A program made the position numbers and the translations under genes. This document shows positions 8,855 through 17,344 of a DNA stretch of 64,000 nucleotides, piece by piece. Location: assembly GCA_035623255.1 (NCBI GenBank), contig DASPTU010000110.1, positions 12,100 through 76,099 on the forward strand. The letters run 5' to 3'. Source of the stretch: JAFAGX01 sp035623255 (lineage in GTDB: Bacteria > Acidobacteriota > Terriglobia > Terriglobales > Acidobacteriaceae). Under the pieces are notes generated by a model. That model saw nothing but the letters and a program-made list of their open reading frames with translations. It made no database searches and had not been told where the DNA came from. Numbering within the stretch: the stretch's first letter is position 1; each line of letters starts with the position of its first letter.

Positions 8855-9774
8855 CGGACGCTGCTTGCTGCCTTGGATTGCTCCCCGGTCACTTCCAGGA
8901 AAACTTCTTCCAGCGAACGTCGTTTGGGGATAACGCTGACAATTTCACCACCAGCATTCCAAATGTGCGCGATGCTGGCGCGCTGTTGATTTCGTGGCAC
9001 GACAATCCTTACTATGCCATTCTGCGCCGTTGCTCCCGAAAACAACTCTGCACCGATCCCGGTTGCCGCGATCTCGACTTCTTCGCTGGCTTCCAATAGC
9101 TCGGCGGTCTTAGCCAATCGAATTAACTTGCCACGATGGAGTACCGCGACGCGATCGCACAGTAGCTCGATCTCCGAAAGCAGATGTGAGCTCAGAAAGA
9201 TTGTTCGACCCGCCGCCCGCAATCGGGTCAGCAGTTCTCTCACATTTACTCGGGACACCGGATCCAGCGCAGACGTGGGTTCATCCAGAATCAAGAGCTC
9301 GGGATCATTCACTAAAGCCTGGGCCAGGCCCACGCGTTGCAGCATCCCGCGCGAAAATCGGCTCACATTGCGAGCCGTATCATCCTGCAAACCGACCAGT
9401 TCCAGCACCTCAGCCGCGCGTTGCTGCAGTTGAGAAAAAGTTATGCCATTCAGCGCGCCGTAGAAGCGCACCAGTTCTTCCGCCCGGCGCGGATATAACG
9501 CGACATTCTCCGGCAGAAACCCTACCCGCTGCCGCGTAGCCGCATGTCCAAATGGCTTTCCAAGCAAACGCCCGCGCCCGCTGGTCGGGCGCATGAAACC
9601 CATCGCCAAATGCATGGCAGTGGTCTTACCTGCGCCGTTCGGACCTAAGAAGCCAAAGATTTCCCCTGTCTGCACCTCCAGCGTGAAATCTTCCAGAGCG
9701 CGAAAGCTGCCGCCGAGAAAGCGGTGATACTCTTTCGTGACGTTCTCGAATTCCAACACCGGATTCATTGGCAT
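8851..9774 (-). CDS. ABC transporter ATP-binding protein
   Basis: Cytoplasmic ATPase of 307 residues that would energise the adjacent permease. Walker A is GPNGAGKTTAM (about residues 44-54). The Q-loop region is VGFLPENVALYP, the signature is FSRGMLQRVGL in place of the canonical LSGGQ, and Walker B with D-loop is LLILDEPTSALDP followed by the switch histidine in SSHLLSE. The about 90-residue C-terminal extension is common in ABC-2 exporters of the CcmA/NatA type. Two candidate ATGs lie within the first three codons. The substrate is unknown. Confidence 0.92.
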   Translation of the reverse strand: MPMNPVLEFENVTKEYHRFLGGSFRALEDFTLEVQTGEIFGFLGPNGAGKTTAMHLAMGFMRPTSGRGRLLGKPFGHAATRQRVGFLPENVALYPRRAEELVRFYGALNGITFSQLQQRAAEVLELVGLQDDTARNVSRFSRGMLQRVGLAQALVNDPELLILDEPTSALDPVSRVNVRELLTRLRAAGRTIFLSSHLLSEIELLCDRVAVLHRGKLIRLAKTAELLEASEEVEIAATGIGAELFSGATAQNGIVRIVVPRNQQRASIAHIWNAGGEIVSVIPKRRSLEEVFLEVTGEQSKAASSVR

Positions 9775-9881
9775 TCATTCTAAACGCTGGTTAGGAAATA
9801 GTTTCTGAAACAGTTCACCCTGCACAACTTTGATTTGACAACCGCGGCACACGCAGTCATGATGTGATGGGCGGGTGAATT

Positions 9882-10049
9882 ATGGTGGGTTTGTGGAGAA
9901 GAATGTGGTCGGAGGAGCAAGGTCAGGACATTGCCGAATATGCTGTGATGCTCGCGGTTATTCTTGTCCTGGTCGTGGGGACAGTGCGATTAATCGGCGG
10001 TAACGCAAACAACGCGTTCTCCGCCACCGCCAGCGCGATCGGACAATGA
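9882..10049 (+). CDS. Flp-family type IVb pilin (55 aa)
   Basis: A short gene of 55 residues with a class IVb prepilin layout. A basic N-terminal leader (MVGLWRRMWSEEQG) is followed by QDIAEYAVMLAVILVLVVG. Prepilin peptidase should cut after Gly14, leaving Gln at +1 and the conserved Glu-Tyr pair at +5/+6, as in Flp/Fap pilins. One TM helix follows, then a short C-terminus rich in Asn, Ala and Ser. The ORF starts with ATG; the upstream GGGCGGG sequence is a weak ribosome binding site. No tad genes flank it. A CpaA-type prepilin peptidase lies at 37.65 kb. Identification rests on the very characteristic motif. Confidence 0.85.
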   Translation: MVGLWRRMWSEEQGQDIAEYAVMLAVILVLVVGTVRLIGGNANNAFSATASAIGQ

Positions 10050-10274
10050 CGGCCTATATTGTCGGTTTCTCCTCCGGCACCAGGCTTTGAAGTTGATGCA
10101 GGTCAGTAAGTTATCTCCTGAGATGGAGTACCCTCCATTCTTTTCTTAACGGATCTGTTTGTCCCTATAACCCATCTCCGGCGCCTTCCAACGTGCTGAA
10201 CCCTTACATCTACTTCAACAAACACACCTTCCCTTGGCCATCGCAAACACCGACATTGGCATCGCGGGCGAAAC

Positions 10275-11204
10275 CTACTCCGGGGTTGCGGGAACGTAGA
10301 CTTGAGAAGCGCCCACCAACTCAGCATTCGGCACCTCAGTCCGAAGTCTGACCCGCTGCAGACCGGCCTTCTTCTGCGGCTTCGGAATGAAACCCAGCCA
10401 GTACTGATTCCCTAGCTTGTGATTGATGTCATCGAGGTATGGAGCGAAGCTCACCGGCGCACCGGTGAAGCCTATATAGTAGGACTCCCCTCCGGTTTCA
10501 TCAGCAAGCTGGGACAGATACTGTTGCCCCCAGTACCAGCGCCAGTAGCTGTGGGCCTCGTGACCGTTTCCCGGCATGTAAATGCCGTAAACAATCACTC
10601 CCGCGCGCTGCGCATCGTTGATCGCCTCGCTCACATAGGGGTCGTCCGAGCTGGTCCCACCGAACCAATCCACGCCGTCTGTGATCATGCAAACCTCGCG
10701 GCGCACTGTACCTTGAGGCCATCGCTTAATCAGGTCCTGGAGCGAGAAATATGGGCTGGAATCAGCTCCCAATATGCTCTGCGGAAGCCGAACCGTTTTC
10801 GCCGCCTGGGCGTGATCGGTCGTCAGATTCTGGACAAGTTGCGCAACTCCATTTTGCATATAGGCAACGCCAACTGCTGTAGTTGACGGCTGCGCCAGGA
10901 TGAACTGTCGAATGTCCTCTAACTGCGAGCCCAGGCTGACACTGGCCCCGTCGTCGATCAGAACAAAGAATTCCATCGCCGCATGTTCTCGCTGGGCCGG
11001 GATCCAGTCGACAACCTTGTCCCGAGTACGACCCTCGTAAACCATCACATCTTGTTCGGTGACCTCTGGTGGCTTATTTCCGTGGCGCGCTTCCACCGTA
11101 ACCACCATGTGAACTGGAGCGCCACCCGAAGACTGCTGGCCCAGAGCGTACGCCGCTATGAGCAGAACCAAAACTGAACCCCATAGAATCGGTCGTCTTT
11201 TCAC
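10275..11204 (-). CDS. VWFA-related domain secreted protein
   Basis: A 309-residue exported protein with a signal peptide (KRRPILWGSVLVLLIAAYAL, then GQ). The body matches the VWFA-related proteins abundant in Acidobacteriota. It has a small N-terminal beta domain (VTEQDVMVYEGRTRDKVVDW), then a von Willebrand A-like fold with FFVLIDDGASVS at the metal site, a DxGxS form rather than the canonical DxSxS. MITDGVDWFGG and VIVYGIYMPGNG are later strands. The start is GTG. It probably acts as an extracytoplasmic binding or adhesion protein; the partner is unknown. Confidence 0.8.
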   Translation of the reverse strand: MKRRPILWGSVLVLLIAAYALGQQSSGGAPVHMVVTVEARHGNKPPEVTEQDVMVYEGRTRDKVVDWIPAQREHAAMEFFVLIDDGASVSLGSQLEDIRQFILAQPSTTAVGVAYMQNGVAQLVQNLTTDHAQAAKTVRLPQSILGADSSPYFSLQDLIKRWPQGTVRREVCMITDGVDWFGGTSSDDPYVSEAINDAQRAGVIVYGIYMPGNGHEAHSYWRWYWGQQYLSQLADETGGESYYIGFTGAPVSFAPYLDDINHKLGNQYWLGFIPKPQKKAGLQRVRLRTEVPNAELVGASQVYVPATPE

Positions 11205-11364
11205 GGCTTCCTCACTTTCGTTAGCTGATCTCTACCCTCAGGGTTCGGAATACACCGCTTCTATGATGATCAAACCCTTTTTCCGGATGCGCTGGCAGCC
11301 AACAAGGATTGTGAAACGCACATCGCCGTTAACAAACCAGTAAGAGACCTTGCGTGGGCTGCGA

Positions 11365-12513
11365 TCATCCACGCACGACCGCTTGCGGGCGCCCTTTCCA
11401 AATCCCGCCGTAACCTCTCCAATACTGCAAAGCCGAATAAACCGTGGTGGCGATGTAAAAGAGCGCGATCGCCGGTAGCATTGGCGCCCACAGTCCTGAA
11501 ATTCTGTACAGCTTTAGCGTGGGCCAATATGCGATCGTCATAAGCGCCCATGCGGCGAACCCGGTGACCGCCGCCATCTTTCCCATCCCGATCATCGCCA
11601 GTGGCACAAGGTAAGTAATGAGCATTCCCAAGACCACGGCGCTCAGCAGGACAACGGAATGATGCAGTTGCGTAAAAGCGCTGCGTGCGATCATACGGCC
11701 GATCTGGCCGAAACTCTCATATTCCCGCACGCTCCTTGCTTCCTGGGTCAGCCCAAGCCAGATTCGTTCTCCTTTCCCCTTGACAGCTCGCGCTAAGGCG
11801 CAGTCATCAATAAGTTCGCTGCGAATCGCAGCAATTCCCCCGATCTTGGCCAGCGCCGCAGCTTTAATCAGAATGCAACCACCAGCAGCAGCGGCGGTTC
11901 GCTTCTCGGATGAGGCAACCCAAGCTGGCGGATAAAGCATGAAAAAGAAAAATACGAATGCCGGAATCAGCATTCTTTCCGCGAACGACTCGCAACGCAG
12001 CTTGACCATAAGGGAAACCAGCCCAAAACCGCCGGTCTCGGCCTGTGCCAGCAAATGACCTAGATTGCCTGGTTCATGCACGATGTCCGCGTCGGTGAAC
12101 CAGTAATAATCGGGAGCGAATTCTGTCGCTGCACGAACGCCCTCGGAGAGAGCCCAGACCTTTCCCGCCCAGCCCTCCGGCAGCGGGCCGGCGGGAACAA
12201 CTCTCAATCGATCGGGAAATCCTGCCTGCTCTGCGGCCTCGTGTGCCCTTTCTGCGGTGCCGTCAGAACTGTGATCGTCCACTACAAGAACCTGCATTGA
12301 TCCGCCGTAATCCTGTAACAGCAGCGATTTGACCGACTGCGCAATCAATGCCGCCTCATTTCGCGCCGGCACGACGACGGCAACCCTCCGGCTCGGTATC
12401 GCGGGTGTTAGGGAGGACAGATCCTGGATCTCCATTCGCCAGAATCCACCGCGTGCAAATACAAGGTAAATCCAAATGGCGAGCGAAAACGCCCCAATTC
12501 CTTCTGCAATCAT
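11365..12513 (-). CDS. hpnB: Hopene-associated glycosyltransferase, HpnB-like
   Basis: Membrane-associated family 2 glycosyltransferase of 382 residues. An N-terminal TM helix is followed by a GT-A catalytic domain with VAVVVPARNEAALI, VLVVDDHSSDGT and YYWFTDADIVHEPG (metal-binding DxD), then ELIDDCALARAVKGKG. Three or four TM helices close the protein. The segment MLYPPAWVASSEKRTAAAAGG is highly characteristic of HpnB, which is encoded with hopanoid synthesis genes in many bacteria. No squalene-hopene cyclase or other hpn gene is in this window, so the link to hopanoids rests on family resemblance. Confidence 0.82.
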   Translation of the reverse strand: MIAEGIGAFSLAIWIYLVFARGGFWRMEIQDLSSLTPAIPSRRVAVVVPARNEAALIAQSVKSLLLQDYGGSMQVLVVDDHSSDGTAERAHEAAEQAGFPDRLRVVPAGPLPEGWAGKVWALSEGVRAATEFAPDYYWFTDADIVHEPGNLGHLLAQAETGGFGLVSLMVKLRCESFAERMLIPAFVFFFFMLYPPAWVASSEKRTAAAAGGCILIKAAALAKIGGIAAIRSELIDDCALARAVKGKGERIWLGLTQEARSVREYESFGQIGRMIARSAFTQLHHSVVLLSAVVLGMLITYLVPLAMIGMGKMAAVTGFAAWALMTIAYWPTLKLYRISGLWAPMLPAIALFYIATTVYSALQYWRGYGGIWKGRPQAVVRG

Positions 12514-12642
12514 GCTTTAGGTATTATCCGCCAAAGCCATAGCGAGGACGGTCGCAGCCCGGTGCGCATCTTCGGTGCGCTGCATCACAGCACAGGAAAT
12601 CTATTTGGAGCGAAAATAGAATAGGTGGAAGGGGGGTATCTT

Positions 12643-13095
12643 ATGCTCGCCATGCGACTGGTACGCCTGATTGAAACTCATGCCGATCGCCTTTCTCAAT
12701 CTCTGACACGGCGGCTGGAAAACGATCCCTTCTGTGCCCAATTGCGGAAAGTGCCCCACGAAGAACTGGAAGCTCGTAGTTACGAAATCTTCAGCCACCT
12801 CACCGACTGGCTGTTGTACAAGACAGAACGTGATCTTGAGCGGGCGTACACCGAGATCGGCGTGCGCCGTGCCAGACAGCAGGTCGCACTCAGCCACGTG
12901 CTCTACGCGATCAACGCCACCAAAGAGCAGCTATGGGCTTTCCTGCAGGACGAGGGTGTGGTCACGAAGCCGGTTGAACTCTTTGCTGAGATGGAGCTTT
13001 TCCGCTTGCTCGACCAGTTCTTTGACAAGGCCATCTACTATCTGGCAGCGGGATACGAAAGCGCGCGCGTTGCTGCAGAGACAAGTGCTGCATAA
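12643..13095 (+). CDS. Hypothetical helical protein, possibly RsbRD N-terminal-like
   Basis: A 150-residue, apparently all-helical cytoplasmic protein without signal peptide or TM segment. Segments such as RLVRLIETHADRLSQSLTRR, YEIFSHLTDWLLYKTERDLE and HVLYAINATKEQLWAFLQDE resemble the helical sensor domain at the N-terminus of RsbR-type proteins, but this is only a visual resemblance. The ATG was chosen because GGAAGGGGGG lies about 6 bases upstream; a GTG 18 bases earlier lies before that ribosome binding site. It stands alone upstream of gap. Function unknown. Confidence 0.7.
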   Translation: MLAMRLVRLIETHADRLSQSLTRRLENDPFCAQLRKVPHEELEARSYEIFSHLTDWLLYKTERDLERAYTEIGVRRARQQVALSHVLYAINATKEQLWAFLQDEGVVTKPVELFAEMELFRLLDQFFDKAIYYLAAGYESARVAAETSAA

Positions 13096-13282
13096 GCCGC
13101 CCCGGCACAGATGATGCTTTGCAGCGGACGCCGCAGTCCCACCCGAATTGAAACTGAAATCGACCACAACGGATTCACAAGCGAATCCGTGTTTGCCGCC
13201 TGTCCCGCTTCCCTGTTACCATTTTTAGTTCCCGGCCTCAAGCATTTTTCATTTTTGTTTTTTATCTCTTTCTGGAGGCATT

Positions 13283-14293
13283 ATGGCAATCAAAGTAGGT
13301 ATTAATGGTTTCGGTCGTATCGGTCGCAACGTCTTGCGCGCTTCGCTCAATGATCCCAACCTTGAATTTGTTGCAGTTAATGACCTCACCGATCCGAAAA
13401 CCCTGGCGCATCTGCTCAAATACGATTCCATTCTTGGCAACCTGCCCAACAAAATCACTGCGGGGACGGACCGCATTCAGGTCGACGGCCGCAGCATCCG
13501 GGTCTTTGCCGAAAAGGACCCCGCCAAACTGCCGTGGGAATCGGTCGGTGCTCAAGTCGTAATTGAGTCCACCGGGCGCTTTACCAATGCGGAAGATGCC
13601 AAGAAGCACCTGCGCGGCCCGGTGAAAAAAGTCATTATTTCTGCCCCAGCCAAGAATGAGGACGTTACCCTGGTCTTGGGTGTCAACCATCAGGTTTACG
13701 ATCCCGCCAAGCATCACGTAATTTCCAACGCTTCCTGCACCACTAATTGCCTGGCGCCGATTGCCAAGGTTTTACATGACAATTTCAAAATTGTCAGTGG
13801 AACCATGACCACGATTCACTCCTATACAAATGACCAGGTCATTCTGGACTTCCCCCACAAGGATTTGCGCCGCGCCCGCGCCGCCGCGCTTTCGATGATT
13901 CCCACGTCGACTGGGGCCGCCAAAGCGTTGAAGCTTGTGATTCCCGAAATGGCGGGTAAGCTCGATGGCTTTGCCGTACGCGTCCCTACGCCCAACGTTT
14001 CCGTCGTCGATCTGGTAGCGGTTGTCGAAAAGAAAACGTCCAAAGAGGAAGTCAATGCCGCGATGAAGAAGGCCTCGGAAGAAGGTCCACTGAAGGGTTA
14101 TCTTGGCTACGAAGAAAATGAGCTTGTGTCTGCCGATTTCCGCGGCGACTCCCGTTCTTCGATCCTGGATGCGCTCTCTACCATGGTCGTTGGCGGCAAC
14201 CTCGTTAAAGTACTTTCGTGGTATGACAACGAATGGGGCTATTCCTGCCGGGTCCGGGATTTGATCGACTATATCGGCAAGAAAGGCCTCTGA
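13283..14293 (+). CDS. gap: Type I glyceraldehyde-3-phosphate dehydrogenase
   Basis: Glycolytic enzyme that oxidises glyceraldehyde 3-phosphate to 1,3-bisphosphoglycerate with NAD. The 336-residue length is standard. The N-terminal Rossmann motif is KVGINGFGRIGRN, the active-site cysteine lies in SNASCTTNC (about residue 154), and the catalytic His region in GTMTTIHSYTND. NDQVILDFPHKDLRRARAAA and WYDNEWGYSCRV are family signatures. A strong ribosome binding site (TGGAGG) precedes the ATG. pgk follows 79 bases later, separated by a repeat-like element, so the two probably form one transcription unit. Confidence 0.98.
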   Translation: MAIKVGINGFGRIGRNVLRASLNDPNLEFVAVNDLTDPKTLAHLLKYDSILGNLPNKITAGTDRIQVDGRSIRVFAEKDPAKLPWESVGAQVVIESTGRFTNAEDAKKHLRGPVKKVIISAPAKNEDVTLVLGVNHQVYDPAKHHVISNASCTTNCLAPIAKVLHDNFKIVSGTMTTIHSYTNDQVILDFPHKDLRRARAAALSMIPTSTGAAKALKLVIPEMAGKLDGFAVRVPTPNVSVVDLVAVVEKKTSKEEVNAAMKKASEEGPLKGYLGYEENELVSADFRGDSRSSILDALSTMVVGGNLVKVLSWYDNEWGYSCRVRDLIDYIGKKGL

Positions 14294-14320
14294 GTCGTAG
14301 GTCGGTGTCTTACATCATTT

Positions 14321-14362
14321 GTCATCCCGAGTGAGCGGGACGCGAGCTTCCTTGTCCCTCAA
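14321..14362. repeat. Partial palindromic intergenic repeat (GTCATCCCGA family)
   Basis: Between gap and pgk there is a short element starting GTCATCCCGAGTGAGCGGGA. The same initial motif opens longer palindromic elements at 24.1 kb and 37.4 kb in this window. This copy lacks the matching right end and looks truncated. Such motifs recur in intergenic regions of Acidobacteriota and related genomes. It sits only about 10 bases before the pgk ATG, so it is transcribed as leader sequence. Confidence 0.5.
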
Positions 14363-14372
14363 GAGAACGAAA

Positions 14373-15584
14373 ATGGCCAAACTTTCCATCCGCGACCTGC
14401 CCCTCAACGATCATCGTATTTTTATGCGTGTAGACTTCAACGTTCCCCTGGACGATGGGCGTGTTATGGACGACACGCGCATCCGCGAGACCCTGCCGAC
14501 CGTTGAGTACGCACTGCGACATGGCGCGCGGCTCATTCTCGCTTCGCACCTGGGGCGACCCAAAGGCAAACCCAACTCAAAAATGAGTCTCAAGCCGGTG
14601 GCCGAGCGGCTGCGGATGTTGCTGGATCGAGAGCTGGCTCGTGGCGAAAACGTTGGGTTCTGTCCCGATTGCATCGGCATCGAAGCCGAGGAAATGGCAG
14701 GCAAGCTGGAAAAAGGTCAGACCCTGCTGCTCGAGAATCTTCGTTTTCATGCCGAAGAAGAAGCCAACGACGAGAAGTTCTCCCAGCAGCTTGCCAGCCT
14801 GGCCGACTACTACGTCAATGACGCTTTCGGCACGGCCCATCGCGCCCATGCCTCGACTGTCGGTATCACCAAGTTCGTCCAGAAATCCGCCGCTGGCCTG
14901 CTCATGGAGAAAGAGCTCGAATATCTCGGCCGCGTGATGCAGCACCCGGAGCATCCTTTCGTCGCAATTCTAGGCGGGGCCAAAGTAAGTGACAAGATCG
15001 GCGTCATTCAGAATCTTTTGCACAAAGTGAACACTTTCATCATCGGCGGCGCCATGGCTTACACATTTCTGAAGGCCGAGGGCATGGACGTCGGAAAGTC
15101 CCGCGTGGAGGACGACAAGCTCGATCTCGCCCGCCAGATTCTGCAGGACGCGAAGCACCGCAACGTAAAATTTCTCTTGCCTTCAGATCACGTGGTGGCC
15201 GATCGCATCGACGTGAATGCCGCGGTCCGCACCCTCAACAGCGGCCAGCCGATTCCCGCCAACATGATGGGCCTCGACATCGGACCTCAAACCGCGGAGG
15301 AATATTCCGAGGAAATCTCCCGCGCTCGCACCATTGTCTGGAATGGCCCGATGGGCGTCTTCGAAGTTCCGCCATTCTCCAGAGGGACTTTCAAGGTTGC
15401 GCGCGCCGTCGCCGATAATCCCGGCGCAATTTCGATTGTCGGCGGCGGAGACTCAGTTTCCGCAGTTCACGCCGCCGGAGTCGCCGACAAAATCACTCAC
15501 ATTTCAACTGGCGGCGGCGCTTCCCTGGAATTCCTCGAAGGCAAAAAACTTCCCGGTGTAGAAGCTCTGACCGATAAACGCTGA
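14373..15584 (+). CDS. pgk: Phosphoglycerate kinase
   Basis: Transfers phosphate from 1,3-bisphosphoglycerate to ADP. The 403-residue protein has the substrate motif FMRVDFNVPLDDGRV near the N-terminus, LILASHLGRPKGK, VNDAFGTAHRAHAST, the hinge region FVAILGGAKVSDKI, and nucleotide-binding GPMGVFEVPPFSRGT with GGGDSVSAV at the C-terminal lobe. The ATG was chosen because the 18 residues encoded upstream in the same frame come from the repeat-like element and are not Pgk-like. It follows gap and precedes the macro-domain gene and tpiA. Confidence 0.97.
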   Translation: MAKLSIRDLPLNDHRIFMRVDFNVPLDDGRVMDDTRIRETLPTVEYALRHGARLILASHLGRPKGKPNSKMSLKPVAERLRMLLDRELARGENVGFCPDCIGIEAEEMAGKLEKGQTLLLENLRFHAEEEANDEKFSQQLASLADYYVNDAFGTAHRAHASTVGITKFVQKSAAGLLMEKELEYLGRVMQHPEHPFVAILGGAKVSDKIGVIQNLLHKVNTFIIGGAMAYTFLKAEGMDVGKSRVEDDKLDLARQILQDAKHRNVKFLLPSDHVVADRIDVNAAVRTLNSGQPIPANMMGLDIGPQTAEEYSEEISRARTIVWNGPMGVFEVPPFSRGTFKVARAVADNPGAISIVGGGDSVSAVHAAGVADKITHISTGGGASLEFLEGKKLPGVEALTDKR

Positions 15585-15910
15585 TCTCCGCTCAGCGCCG
15601 GGTGCCCCATGTTGTGTCATCGTGAGGGCCCGCGCTTTTCTTCGCGGGCCGAAGTTGAGGCGCCTGGCGGGCGTCTGAGCCCGTGGCCGAAATCCCGAGC
15701 GAAGTCCGAGGCTCGGCTTTTTCGCCGCGCGGCCGCCGCACATTCGCCAGCCGTTCTTGCGAGCTAAGGTGGGATGCCGACGAACATCCCCGGCCTTCGA
15801 AAAGAAGCCGCGAAACCGGGCCACCCGCCCATGTTTCGCGTTCCTTGCGAAGTGTGGGATACAATGCCACTTTGCTTTCATCAGCGGCTTCTCTCAGCAA
15901 GGCGTCTCTG
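15585..15910. other. 326-bp intergenic stretch with hairpins and repeat-like remnants
   Basis: No supported gene was seen. The stretch begins with a perfect 8-bp stem (GGCCCGCG, 15627-15634; CGCGGGCC, 15643-15650) without a T tail. It also carries two imperfect direct copies of a motif of the form CGTTC-TTGCGA-GTGGGAT (about 15749 and 15839) and the phrase GGGTGCCCCATG at its start. These phrases look like eroded dispersed intergenic elements. The macro-domain frame is open through part of this region, but that part has no domain character. Confidence 0.5.
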
Positions 15911-16504
15911 ATGCGCTTGTTACTCGAATCTGGCAAGTCCGTCGAATTCCACGGGCCCGCCGACATCACCAAGGAAACCACAGACGCCATCGTAAACGCG
16001 GCGAATTCGTCACTTCTGGGCGGAGGTGGTGTGGATGGCGCGATTCATCGTGCAGGCGGTCCGGCCATTCTGGCCGAATGCAAAAACATTGTTGCCGAGG
16101 TCGGACGTTTGCCCGCCGGAAAAGCCGTCATCACTACAGGAGGCCGGCTTCCGGCGAAGTACGTCATCCACACTGTCGGTCCTGTTTATTCGGGCGGACG
16201 CCGTGGCGAGGCTGAAACGCTCGCCAGCTGCCACCGCGAATGCATCCGGCTGGCCGACGAACATGCAGTCAAATCTCTGGCCTTCCCCGCCATTTCAACC
16301 GGAGCTTACGGGTATCCTGTTGCCAAAGCTGCAAACATCGCCGTTTCGAGCGTGAGCGAAGCATTGTTGTCAACCACCCACCTCGAAACCGTGCGATTTG
16401 TTCTTTTTGATCTCTCGACATTGCGAGCATTTACCGCTGCAGCCGAGAACCTCCGTGATTCAAAAACGAAAATGCCGTGCAACATCGAACGAGATACCAA
16501 ATGA
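15911..16504 (+). CDS. Macro-domain protein (O-acetyl-ADP-ribose deacetylase type)
   Basis: A 197-residue macro-domain protein of the kind that binds ADP-ribose and hydrolyses O-acetyl-ADP-ribose or removes ADP-ribose from proteins. Visible signatures are DAIVNAANSSLLGGGGVDGA followed by IHRAGG (ligand loop 1), AVITTGGRLPAKYVIHTVGP, and AFPAISTGAYGYPVAKAA (loop 2). The ATG was chosen because the domain starts there; the 76 codons upstream in frame derive from repeat-like sequence. It lies between pgk and tpiA on the same strand, 61 bases before tpiA, and so may be co-expressed with glycolytic genes. Confidence 0.92.
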   Translation: MRLLLESGKSVEFHGPADITKETTDAIVNAANSSLLGGGGVDGAIHRAGGPAILAECKNIVAEVGRLPAGKAVITTGGRLPAKYVIHTVGPVYSGGRRGEAETLASCHRECIRLADEHAVKSLAFPAISTGAYGYPVAKAANIAVSSVSEALLSTTHLETVRFVLFDLSTLRAFTAAAENLRDSKTKMPCNIERDTK

Positions 16505-16565
16505 AAACGAACTGATTGCATTTCTCTGAGTCCTCTGTGATTGGCGCTTTTCCGGAAAGGACCCT

Positions 16566-17318
16566 ATGCCTCGAAAGAAACTGCTGGCCGCCAACTGGAA
16601 GATGTACAAAACTCCCGATCAGACGCGGACATTCTTCACTGAGTTTCTCCCGCATGTCCACAATCATGAGCGCGATGAGATCGTCGTCTGCCCTCCTTAT
16701 GTCGATCTCCAGGCTGCTCTGGAATCAACCCGGGAGACGAACGTCGCAATCGGCGCCCAGAACGTGCATTGGGAAAAGGAAGGGGCATTCACCGGCGAGA
16801 TCTCCTGTCCCATGTTGCTTGCGCTCGGCTGCACGCACGTCATCATTGGTCATTCGGAGCGCCGCCAATACTTCGGCGAAACCGACGACACAGTGAACCT
16901 GCGTTTGAAGGCCGCTCTGGAAGCGGGTCTCACCCCGATCTGCTGCGTGGGTGAGGTCCTGCAGGAACGCGAAGCTGGGTTGACCGAAGACGTGCTGCGT
17001 CGCCAGTGCACGCGGGCGTTTCACAAGCTTTCCGCCAGGAAAGCGGCCAAGCTGGTCATCGCGTACGAACCGGTTTGGGCTATCGGGACGGGAAAAACCG
17101 CAACTCCGGAGCTTGCGGCGGACGCGCATCGACTCATTCGTGGCGAAACGGCTGGGAGCTTCGGGGAGGACTTTGCCGACAATCTTCGCATCCTCTACGG
17201 CGGGTCGGTCAAGCCCGAAAACGTCAAAGCTTTAATGGCAGAAGTAGAAATCGACGGCGCACTGGTTGGCGGCGCCAGCCTCGACCCCAAGTCATTTGCT
17301 GCAATTGTTAAATACTAG
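16566..17318 (+). CDS. tpiA: Triosephosphate isomerase
   Basis: Interconverts dihydroxyacetone phosphate and glyceraldehyde 3-phosphate. The 250-residue protein begins KLLAANWKMYKT, which contains the catalytic lysine. The catalytic histidine is in VIIGHSERRQYFGE and the catalytic glutamate in VIAYEPVWAIGTGKTA, which also holds the mobile loop 6. The phosphate-binding end is LYGGSVKPEN. GGAAAGGA lies just upstream of the ATG. It ends the gap-pgk-macro-tpiA group and converges with the SnoaL-like gene 26 bases away. Confidence 0.98.
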   Translation: MPRKKLLAANWKMYKTPDQTRTFFTEFLPHVHNHERDEIVVCPPYVDLQAALESTRETNVAIGAQNVHWEKEGAFTGEISCPMLLALGCTHVIIGHSERRQYFGETDDTVNLRLKAALEAGLTPICCVGEVLQEREAGLTEDVLRRQCTRAFHKLSARKAAKLVIAYEPVWAIGTGKTATPELAADAHRLIRGETAGSFGEDFADNLRILYGGSVKPENVKALMAEVEIDGALVGGASLDPKSFAAIVKY

Positions 17319-17344
17319 CGGTCGTCGTACATCGCCGGACGGCG

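Noticed and set aside
15627..15650. GC-rich hairpin after pgk considered as terminator
   Set aside because: A perfect 8-bp stem but no T tail, and it lies in repeat debris; kept only as part of the intergenic description.
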